From positions 15,948,573 through 16,012,572 of the forward strand of contig JABAKD010000027.1 of assembly GCA_012845835.1 (NCBI GenBank): DNA of 64,000 nucleotides, written 5' to 3'. Positions 11,601-23,177 of this stretch are shown piece after piece. Below the pieces are notes generated by a model, which worked only from the letters and a program-made list of their open reading frames with translations, had not been told where the DNA came from and did no database searches. The position numbers were made by a program, and so were the translations under genes. This DNA is from Undaria pinnatifida (lineage: Eukaryota > Sar > Phaeophyceae > Laminariales > Alariaceae). Position 1 is the stretch's first letter. Each line of letters opens with the position of its first letter.

Positions 11601-14600
11601 TTGTGAAATGGTGTGGCGTACTGATACCATAGTCTGCCCAAAAAAATCACATTCACACCTCGAACGCAATTCCGCGGCAGTCCTAGCTCCGAAAAAAGCA
11701 ACGAGTTCGCCGCTTTCTTCCTCTCCTTCTCAGGCACTTCCACCACGGACACGGGACTGCTCTTCGCGCCTGCCTTACCGATGCCCTTCCCTACCCCCCC
11801 CTCCTTCCCTCCTTCAAGCCCATCCCTCAGCACCACGCAGGGGCATTCCCACTGACCAGCGAGCAAACCCTGCCCAAGAAAACGCCAATGCAACGCCAAA
11901 TACATTAGCAAATTTCGTCGATTATCGGACTATGTGAAACAGCCGGCACACAGAAGAGCGTAGAGCCACCGGGGGGGGAGAAGGGGAAGACACCTATGAG
12001 ACCACGACTTGTTGCTGGCCAGATGGTCGCTGAACCTCTTATTAATGTTACGAGTTGAGGCTGGAAATTAAGTTTGACTACTTACAAAAAAAGAGCCTAT
12101 AAATGCACCTCGAAAATGGACGCAGTGAGTCGAGTTTAGGATGAAGGACTGCCCTGCCACTGTTCTTGGGACAACGCAAGCCAGCCCGAACAAGGAGGTG
12201 GTTTGTGGGTTATATATATTCTATAGATAAAAGGTTCTTAATACACTTCATACACATAAAAACGCCTGCTTGTACCAAATATGCGGCGGAACACTCATGA
12301 ACGCCTCCTTGCACCAAAATTTCCGCGGAACATTTACAAACGCCTTCCTTCTTGCACCAAAAACGCGGCGGAATACTTAAAAACACCTCTTCGCTCCAAC
12401 AACGCGGCGGGATATCTAGAAATGCTTCCTTTGCACCAAAAATGTGGCGGAATATTTTCGAAACGTCTCTCCGCGCCAAAAATGCGGTGGAACACTCATC
12501 ACTCACCGGTTCGGGACGCTTGACGAGGAAAATCTGCAGGCCCGTCTCGGTCTCCCGCTCCACCACAGAAACCGATAGCGTTTGCTGCTTTACCGCCCTT
12601 GGGGAGGGGACGAAACCGACAAAATCGACAAAATCGACAAAAGCAAAGCCAAGACACCGCTGTGTAGGTATGCTGGATATCGTATCGAACATTTCGTTGT
12701 ATCGAAACGTCAAATATTTAAGTTCGATGTATAGTATCGGATGCGTTTTTTTTGCGCGTCCCTCCCCTGGCATCCCGATGTTTTTTGGTGGAAATACCAG
12801 ACGAAAAGCTAAAGCTTAAACGTCTCGCCTGTCGAATGCGTACAATTTGATATTTCTGTTTATCGGATATATATACCAGGTACCTGACACAACTGCAGAT
12901 TATCTTCAGCCGCTCACCCACACTAACAGCGTTAAAACCGTATATGCCAGATAGAAGACGTAGCAAAAACAACTCCTCGGGACACATTTAGTGTCAGCGA
13001 GAGGAAGGGTATGGAGTTATTGCCAGGTATGTACGCCAGGTAGGTACTGGTATGCATTAAAGCGCGTCTTGAGAGCCTGGAGATCACAGCCTGTCTTTCT
13101 TACTGTGCGTTATTAACGGGTGTCCTGCACCACCCAATATGCCAACGCCGCAATTTTCCAGGGGAAAAAAACAGGACCAAAGAGAGGAGGGATCAAAACC
13201 ATGCGAGGTACCAGCATGCATTTGCTCACGTCTTGAGAGCCTTCCGCGGGAACTCCGTGACGGCAACAGGGACCACCGCCATCCCATCCTCCCCCACTTC
13301 GCACACGGTGCAAGCGCACGCTGGCCCGGGCATTGACTTAGCTCCCTTGACTCCCTTGACATCATCATCATCATTCGTGGTGGTGGTGGTGGTGGTGGTG
13401 GTGGTGGTGGTGGTGGTGGTGGCGGTGGTGGTGGTGGTGGTGTCCTCCCCATCTGGTCGGTGTTGAGAGCGTGCCGTAAGCTTGCGCGCGAGGCAAATGC
13501 TCTTAACGGGGCAGGTGGAACAAGATGGGCTGCTGACGGTGCACACGGTGGCGCCTAGCTCCATCAAAGCCTGCGAAAATGACATGATATTTTACAGAAA
13601 CATCACGCAACCAAAGAAAGATTCCAAAGAAGCGTTCGGTACGGCTGGAGTCTGATACCCGATACATGGGTTGCAATCTTCTTATTGAACACGGTATACT
13701 AAGTAGTAGTACTGCAGTGCTGTTATAGTAGTATTATTAGTATTATTAGTGTTGTCATAGTAGGGGTCTCCGAGTAAAGCTGTGCTGTGGTGTGGTATGG
13801 TATACACTATAGATGGCAACATGCATGACCGCCTTATATAGGGAAGCTGCCTTAGCCACCTCATTCATTCATTCCAGGTGGTGAGTTATGAAAACAACTT
13901 CCCAGTCGCGCCAAACGATTTTCGACCGCCTAATATCGGGATATCGCCTTGCTAGCCCTCACTAGCCCTTAATAGCCCTTACTAGCCCTTCCTCAGACCG
14001 CACTAATGGGGGACGGTCCCCTACGGTACTGTTACAAAAGTAAGCGATCCGAAAATCACGCTTACATTTACAGGAAAATATAAGAAATTCGGGCGCGGTT
14101 GTGCCGAACGATGCGAGTGTAGAAAGGCACTCGTTATCAAACAACATAGCGGTATCCAGCATGCTGTTTCTTGATTCACACTACAGCAGCAGGTGGTCTG
14201 TCCTATCAATACCGTACGGTATGACCTATCCTAAGACAAGCATCTTCATGCCGCGGACACGACGCTAACGGCAATGTCTGCGCTATTCCGATGCCATGCG
14301 TAACAAGCACTCTACTAACAGGACACCGTGCCGCAGCAACTACTTGAATGACCGCCGTCCTACACAAAAAATAGCGTGTTTAGGTAAAAAACATAGCAAA
14401 ACAGGGCTTGACGCGTCCGACACAAAAAGGCCGGTATCATACCTAGAAAGCAGGGCTTTTCTGGGGTCGGGTTGGGTCGGGTCGGGTCAGGTCGGGTCGG
14501 GTCGGGTCCGGTCAGGTCGGGTCGGGTCGGGTCGGGTCGGGTCGGGTCGGGTCGGGTCGGGTCGGGTCGGGTCGGGTCGGGTCGGGTCGGGTCGGGTCGG

Positions 14601-17600
14601 GTCGGGTCGGGTCGGGTTAGGTCGGGTCGGGTCGGGTCGGGTCGGGTCGGGTCGGGTCGGGTCGGGTCGGGTCGGGTCGGGTCGGGTCGGGTCGGGTCGG
14701 GTCGGGTCGGGTCGGGTCGGGCCACCCTGACCCATGAGGTTTGACAACTTCCTGACCCGACCTGACCCGTGATATTTCAAATATCTTCTGACCCGACCCA
14801 TCTCGACCAGCGAAGCTTTCCACGGGGTTGTTTACAAGGATATTTATATGTATATACTCTGTGAGTGCTCGGGTACATACCCGAGTATGACCTTAGAGTA
14901 TACCTCGTATACCCTAGGAAACAGACCTTCGCAGTATTCAGTACTCAGTATGCAGTATAGCGAGGTGTCGGAATGGAGCGCTGACCTGGTTGAAATCTCC
15001 CGGTCTCTTGGTGTCGACGATGCACTTCGCCAAGTCCCTGATGGTCGAAAAAAAGTAAGAGTCGAGTTGCCCAGGTTTTGGATATAGGCACATAACAGGA
15101 AGTCAGGGATAGCTCATCAAGCTGCACTGTCATTTCCGTATAAAAACCAAGTTTCTTGGGGGCTAAGTTTGGCATATCGATCTATTGGATTGATATGTAC
15201 TGATCTATTTTATTGATACGTACTGATCTATTGTATTGATGTAATGTACTGATGTAATGTATTGATGTAATGTATTGATGTAATGCATTATCTAATGTGT
15301 TGATCTAATGTATTTAGCTAAAGCGAGGAGCCTCTGAATAAGTTGCACCTGAAGGAAGGTGCGGTAGCAACATTATTACAGTACTATTTCGAAGTGGCGT
15401 AAGTCATTAGACCAAAAGTGGGACTTACCAGCAGAGTTTGTTGAGGACAGCGCTCTTGGGGTCTGAAGCAATGGCCTTCAGTCTGGAGAGTACCCGAATC
15501 ACGTTCCCGTCCACCAGCGGCTCGATTTCTCCGAAAGCGATGGAAGCCACCGCCCCTTCAATAGAAAACGCCGGGCGACGAGAGAGTAGGACGATCTCGG
15601 GTGCACGCGGAAAGGACTTCGCTAGCGCCTCAACTTTACCAGGACTGTTTTTTCTATCGCCAGAAGAGCTTCCACACGTCGAACAGATGAGATTATTTAT
15701 ATGATCTGTATGATCTATATGAAGTAGATATTTCAGGGAAGGTCTGTATAATTTAGCTCATGTTACCCGGTGGGAGCCGTACGATCAATCTGCATCATCT
15801 GGAAAATATTATATGGGGGTGGATCTGCATCCTCTAATGTACAGACCCTGCACAACATCTCACATCGGCAGAGGCAAGATCCACTGTGGATGATCTACTT
15901 GGAATTATATGATTTATAATATCTATATGACCTATATGATCTATATCTAGATCATGATCTATATGATAACGTGATATACATTATATGTATGTTCTATAGG
16001 CTCTACATGATCTACATGATCTATATGATCAATATGTTCTGCGTGATCTGATCGTTATGATCTATATAATCTGTATGATCTACATTATATACTGTATATG
16101 ATCTATATGATCTGTATGATATATACGATCTCGACGAGGTGTAAATTATTTTATCGTCAACGCCGGACACAAGTGCGCCATACAAAAATCGTCGTTGCTG
16201 GGGACAGCAACATTCACTGGGGAGGGGGTACTCATGTGTTGCTTGCCTCAATCGTTTGACCATTGACCACGCATCCCTTTCGTAACGGAGCACCATTGAC
16301 ACTCCTACACTACTCCTAGTAGAGACACATTCAACATTTGGGCGCTCTACCGAGAGCGGCCTCGGGCGTTCTCGCTTCGTGTCGTGACAGCCGCTGCTAA
16401 ATCACGTTATTGGCCAAGCTTCGTTCCGGAATGTCAAGTGCGTAGTCGTATGTATAAACACACAAAATTATGTCCAACATATACGCCATCTACAAGAAAA
16501 AAACGACACATTGTTACAGACATCCAATAAAAAACCCGACACACGACGATTGTGGACGTGTAAAAATAAATGGATAGCGTAGAAAGCGCACCCGCGGTGT
16601 AGGGCCCTATCCCCGGGAGTTCCTTAAGACATTTGGCTGTGCTTGGAAGAGAACCTCCGTAGTCGGAGAGCACTTTCCGTGCCCCTTCGTGGAGCATCTT
16701 TGCTCGACGGTAGTAGCCCAGCCCCGCCCAGGCCTTGTTCACCTACACGCGAAAAAAAACGGATACCAGGTATTCTTCAATAGGGAAAATGCCGGCAGTA
16801 CAGACAGCCGAACGCGAAACTATTGTAAATACCATGTACCAGCACAGTATTTAGATACCTCTCAGCTCTAGATAAAGTATACAAGTCTGGAGAGAAAGCT
16901 GGCGTTTAGCCAATGAGCAACTATTGTAGTATCTTTTTTCTCGAGGGAACAATCACGTTTCAGAGAGAATGACTGGGGTTACTGATACGTACCGGAATAA
17001 AGTAGGTTCGCATACTCGTAGTGTTGAAGAGAGAGACAAGCTGAGGCAGCATATTTCTTCGGAGAAACCCTCGATCGAGTCAAGCACTACGAACAGCCAT
17101 GTTGCGAGAGAAACAGAGAAATCAAGCTCGTTTCTTCAGATAAAAGCTTGAGGCTGGTGTTACTTACCGGTCTACTTGCACGTTACTACGTACTAAAGTA
17201 TACGGAGTATATGCAACAAAAGAAATGCATTTCAGAGACAAGACGGTTGTATGATCGTACTCCTCGCACTGAGAGCTACCTAGCATTTGACTGGTGCTTG
17301 ATGTACTACCAGGAATACGGAGTGTTACGTAAGATAAAAAATATTCCAGATATCAAAACCGGCGTTACTATGATAGGACTAAATGATATGTAGCTACCTC
17401 GTGCATACTGCTGTAAAGAGGGAGTAAAATCGCTACCCAATGAGACGAATCCATATTTGGGGGAAATTGGGTTCCAGCATTTGGTGCGAATCACTAGAAG
17501 AATGAACGCAATCGCCGGTCACTTCGTTAAAGCCTAGCTTCCCTGCGAGAACAGGGACATAGGCACAGGAAAAAGTCAGACCTTCCCACCCGCCCTACAA

Positions 17601-20600
17601 GCTTAGTAGTCTTTTTCTGCACGATAATTACAATCCCAGGGACGGGCACCGCGCTGAGGGCGCACTCAGCGTGGAGTTTATCCCAGGCGAGGACCACCTA
17701 CCTCGGGGCAGGAGGCCTCATCCAACTCAATACTTACATTGAATGATCGGCGGCAGTGTAAGAGAATACTATAAAATACGGAGTACATAGCAGGTTTTTC
17801 TAGGGAAAGGCTTAATCAAGGCCGAACGCATATACGACGTACTGCTACTACGGCTGTATTGTACCAGGTATGCACTAACTCGTGCCACTAAAACCTACCA
17901 GGTACTAGGTATTATGGTATGACACGGGTTTTGATGGAAACAAAAAACAGACTTCAGCGCGGGAGGCAGGCAGCACGACGCACAAAAAACGAAAAAACGG
18001 CGCCAGGAGCTGTGACATCGAGGGTCTCGTAGAAACTGGTCTGTGCAAGCTGCGTGTGACGCGTTCTATGGTAGAGCTGAAGTGACTGAAAGTGACGGGG
18101 CTCCTCAACCTACTAATCAAACCGTTGAGTGGTTCCCATAGTATTTCCAAGTAGTTTTCTCCCCAAAAATTGGTTTCCGGTTGTAATGGCGTTAATCTAT
18201 GAATAAACTAGGAATAAACTAGGAATAAAATGGTCGGAACTTTGTTGAGTACCTAGGCCATGGGAAGGCTTGTTCACGGTATCATAGCACTTTTACTTAC
18301 TTCCTTTATAACCCCCATATAAGCCCCTCCCTAGATAGTAAATCCAAGTAGTTTTGTCCCCAAAAACAGGTTTCTAGTTGTAAAGGCGTCAATACCTGAA
18401 CTCGTATTTTTGAGAAAGATACAAAGCCCCCTCCTAAAGAGAGGAATGGTCCTCAGATCTTTCCGGAGATCTTTCCTCAGATTATTCCCTCCCAGTTTTT
18501 GGCACGGAGCTCCTCAAGTCAGGAAAGAGCCCCAGAAAAAAAAAGGCCGCGCACCTGTATCGTACCTGGTACTCTATTAGTACTGGCTGTAGCATTCGTA
18601 GCGCGTGCTACGGGATACGAGTAGTATAATTATTATTGTTGTGGTTGGGTACTTTTAGCGTGACAGTGGTGGTACAGTAGTATGGTAGCAGTATGATAGC
18701 AGTATGATAACAGTATGATACCAGTATGATACCAGTATGATACCAGTATGATAACAGTATGATACCAGTATGATAACAGTATGATAGCAGTATGACACCA
18801 TAGGAGCGTTACGGTACGGCAGGGGGGTCCGTTGGGCGGCATCTCAAAACAAACCTGCCATTGCCGCGGCGCATGGTTTGTACCAGGTACCAGGTACCAG
18901 GTACTTCGTCACAATTTGGCGAATCCAAAACTAGAGCGCTTCGACTGCAACGGCTCCCTGGGAAAACATTCTCGGACCTCGTTTCGTCCGCACCTTCAAA
19001 GTAAATAGTCCTACGTGTACCGCAAGCGTTATGCATACTTTCTGTTTCCAGAAGGCCGATATGAGTGTGATAGCTACTCTGTGAGTTGAACCGGAGAGTA
19101 AAAATGACCATGAAACACACACGCTATAACGGAAACTACGTAAAAAGTGAACTACTTTGGAACAAAAAAACGACCTTTGAGCCAAGCTTTCCTACGTGAC
19201 GACTAACAGTGTTGGTGTGAGTCCCTGGCTCGTGTAGATCAGGCAACGAAACAGTCATAAACAAAAAAATACAGATGCCCCATACGTTAGATCGTTATGA
19301 ATTCCGTCCTACCTGATAGTAACAACGGATATCCGCAATCAAACCTGTTCCAGATCGGCTTCGGCCAGAGCCTTGGGAGTCGGGAAAAGCTTCATCCACT
19401 TCACGTAGTACTCCACCACCGTGTCCACTCTGGTTTGCTGCAGCATCACCTCTGACACCCAGGTGCCGTATGCGCTCATCTGTTCGTCATCAAGCGTCGC
19501 GGACAGAGCGATGGGACCCCTTCCACAAAAAACTGCATGTTCTGAAGGAACTCTTGCATAGCCAAATACTTTCAAGCATGTAACTTCGTCAAGTCACACC
19601 GTTAAAAGCTTCTACACTCAAAACTAGTACACCAACTCTACACCGCCGTTCGGCACAGGTCTGAACTGCTGTCTTCCCCGCATATCTGAACAGCATGTTT
19701 TGAGCAAAGGGGAGAAGACACGCCTCACCAAGGCACAGCCATCCCTGCATAGTATAGTATAGTATAGTCTAGTACTAATACTAATACTACCAGCGGTAGG
19801 GGCTGAAGACGTTGGGTTAAGAAACGTTTCTGGCCTTCTGACATCCTGGCGTTCTGACGTTCTGATTGGTTGAAGTCCCCTAATATGGAAATACCTGGTA
19901 TGGGTTCGTGAGATGATATTACGAGTGCATTTGTTGCAGGCCTACTTCGAAGTATTTATTTAGCGTATTTACTCAGCGTATTTATTTAGCGCTTAGAAAT
20001 GTTGGTCGGGGGTGCGTGAACAAACGTCTTCGAGGTTATGTTTTCGGGTGATATATTGGGCTAGCTCCTCGTATTAAGAGCGCAGGAGCTTGTTACTAAT
20101 AGAATCTGATGCACCCCTACCTACAGTAGCGTGGGATGACCATAAACCATACCTCAAGCAAAAAAACACCATTTTGAGCAACAACAAAAAAAAACGTAAA
20201 AGCGAAATACCATGGCCTAGATAGATGGGTATTCAACGCAAAACATTGCAGCACAGATTGTAATTCCGACGACTTTGGGTTAATAACGCCTTTACAACTG
20301 GAAACCCGTTTTCGGGACAAAATTACTTGGATTTAGTATAGGGACGGGTTTAGGGGCTCTAACCCCAGTCCTCCAGAAAAAATGTTTCCTCTACGGTGGC
20401 TACGCAGGTGCCGTAAGCGCAAGTCTGCATCGTTATCAAGCGTTGCGGGTGCAAGGATGGGGCCCTTCCATAGCCGCACAAGGATTTCGCGGACATTGTT
20501 AATGATACTTGGACATAGGTGTTAACTCTCTTGGGACGTTGGAGGGAAAAGGCCGTGACGAATAAAATCACGATTGCATCATCGACCATACGAGCCTTAT

Positions 20601-22125
20601 GAAGCGGATGGTTAATGCACTTTCCAAAGTAGTATTGAAGGAGGTGCACGAGACTCGTGCGGTCTTCATCGTGGTGGTGGTGGCGGCGATCAGCTGGGCA
20701 AAAACTGCCAGACCGACAGACAGACAACAGACGGACGGGCGGGCGCGTGGACGGACGGACGGACAGACAGACCGACCGACAGACCGGCAGACAGACTGAT
20801 GGACAGACAAACAAACAGACAGACAGGTGGACAGACAGATGGACAGAGAAAAGGGGAGGAAGCGCACTGCTGTCCAGACCGCAACGACGGTCGAAGGGAA
20901 GGTGGACAAGGCGTAAAGTGAGAAGTGGTACCCGGTAAGCTGTTTGCTGCTTAAGCATTAGCTTTACGAACCGTGCAAACATGACATGACGACTCGCTTA
21001 CATTCGAATGAATTACGCACTGCCATATTTTTGGAAGGCAAACGAAAAAAAAATAATATGCCAGAAGGCTAATTGAAGTATGCCAACTCCACGAGCGTTT
21101 TAGGACACGACGTTTCCTACCGGTATTCTCTCCAGCGTATCTCCTTCTTGTTCCTCCTCTACTTTCGGCAGAGGATTACGATCTCCCTTTCCCGCCTTTC
21201 CCGCCTTTCCTCCTTTCCGCTTTACACCACCACCACCACCACCACTACCACCACCGCCTGCTTTTTCCTTGCATCCAAACAAGGACGACAGAAGCGGCTG
21301 CGAGGCATCCTTCTTCTGGTCCGTTGGACCGGTCTTAGGCTTGCCTTTCTGGCGCGAGGATTCTGCCGTCCTGCAAGGGGCGGGGTCGAGAAACAAAGAA
21401 ACAAAGCAAGAAAGCAAGAAAGCGTAAGCTGGCAACCTACGGTAGGGGCACATTGACACTTTTTAGCCTAAACGCTAGTGACTGACGGCGCTTGTTAATG
21501 TATTTTTGTATTTCTTGTATTTTTTTATGAAATCCTCCGACAGGCGTGGAAAAAAAAGAAAAAAAAGCTTACGCTCACCACACTTGCACGTATTTTAATG
21601 CATGTCGAGTGTGTCAGTTTAGCTCAACGCATTCGAAATCCAGCGCTAGCTGGCGTATCCTTCCGTTTCCGTGGCAGCGACAGCGCCAGTTTCTCAAATA
21701 ACACTCAATTAACACTCAGCTGAACTATTTATATTAGTAACAAATTGCCCAAAGCCGTGCGAACTTGTGGAAAGGAAGGAATCGAGTCACGAAAGAGAGC
21801 GTAAGGACGCGCACTGCTAGCTGTACTTGCGAAAACGGCAACTTTTAAGCAAATACCTGGTACAATTCAAAACGCTGCCAACAAAGTGATCGACGACTAA
21901 ACGAAAACGCATGTCGATAATACTACGCTCTATGAGTACGAGCTAAAGCTAAAACATGACGGCAGATATGGTTGTATGGTTGTCAGAGGATTGTTATTAA
22001 GATTTTACGATTTTGAATGCGTTAATAGGAACGTTAATAGGAATATTTATATGATATGATTACAGAACGATTGTGCTAATGCTAATGGCCATGATGCGAA
22101 TACAGTATGGAAACGATATCGATAT

Positions 22126-22156
<31 letters not shown>

Positions 22157-23130
22157 AAGAAGAAGAAGAAGAAGAAGAAGAAGAAGAAGAAGAAGAAGAA
22201 GAAGAAGAAGAAGAAGAAGAAGAAGAAGAAGAAGAAGAAGAAGAAGAAGAAGAAGAAGAAGAAGAAGAAGAAGAAGAAGAAGAAAGAAGAAGACACATGT
22301 CGTATGCCAAGGCCCTCAAGAAGGCACAATGCGAGAGCGCTAACACCACTATCCGCAAAAGCGTTTCCTATCGCGGGAGCCGCACAGCGGGGAAAACCTG
22401 AGCGACTAACGCGTCGGGCAATGTTCCGGACGATGGCTGGAGGGAAAAAACTGGGACCGGACAGGTCGGGAAAGACAAGGGCCCGATGCCTGGTAGACGA
22501 CATGGCGGTGTCTAAAGCCAAAGAGGGATCGACTTAATAGTCCCCTCGCTGTTCGGGGTAGAGACGGTGCCATTATATGGCTCACGATGGCTGAAAAGGC
22601 TGGGAAGTGGTACCGTGGGATCGGCAAAGCGGCGGATGGCGGATGGTTTCATGGCGAGGTAGCTCAGGGCCGAGGTACAAACGAGCTGGTTACGGCATGC
22701 AAACGAGGACGTTCAGAAGAAGGGCGAGAGGGACAAAGGAGGGGGGACGGGGGGACAGCTGTACTAATACCGCTTTCGATGAAGAGCAGAAAATAACTGA
22801 CAGATCGAGTAGCAAGGCACAAATGTAACTCAACACATGGAGGCTGTGCCACCTATTCGCTGCTCCAAGATTCGAATTCGCGTTGGAAAGATCTTCGCCT
22901 TATGGGTTTGGATTGGTGTGTTTTTTTTCTTCTTGTCTTCTTTTTCCTTGGGGGGTAGTAGTGGCAGCACTAAAATCGGAGGTCGCTATTGACGGGAAGA
23001 GGAAGGAGGTGGCAGACCGTGTGGCTAGCTTCCCGGCTCGTCTAGGTAGCAGAGAGCCGGAAAACTATCCTGCTCGAGCTTCCCCTATGAGATACGAATA
23101 CGATCAGTCTGTTTTTGCTTGGCCTCATTG

Positions 23131-23177
<47 letters not shown>

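Larger units (their letters stand above)
10665..11658 (-). other. MUTYH intron 9 (994 bp)
   Basis: Its 3' end is a CCAAT-bearing array (10,670-10,855). The middle holds a SINE fragment that runs into an 11-bp array (10,975-11,316). Its 5' part matches a dispersed 'TCTGTGACCACAT' repeat (11,385-11,535). Confidence 0.8.
16743..19344 (-). other. MUTYH intron 3 (2,602 bp)
   Basis: Contains two copies of a short dispersed repeat (18,145-18,435), an 11-bp CAGTATGATAC array and three overlapping TACCAGGTA palindromes at 18,881. From 16,750 to 18,140 I see only unique AT-rich sequence and isolated palindromes. Confidence 0.75.

Noticed and set aside
13084-13466. Poly-Pro frame on the minus strand and poly-Val frame on the plus strand
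   Set aside because: Wrong frames of the coding GGT microsatellite in MUTYH exon 7.
14296-14823. Long open frames rich in Gly-Arg-Val-Gly-Ser or Arg-Pro-Asp-Pro-Thr on both strands
   Set aside because: They are produced by the GGGTC array, which is open in all frames.
20657-20938. Arg/Thr/Asp-rich frame resembling an RS-type protein
   Set aside because: Produced by GACA/GACG repeats.
22060-22537. Poly-Lys, poly-Arg, poly-Phe and poly-Ser frames
   Set aside because: Translation of the GAA/TTC microsatellite only.
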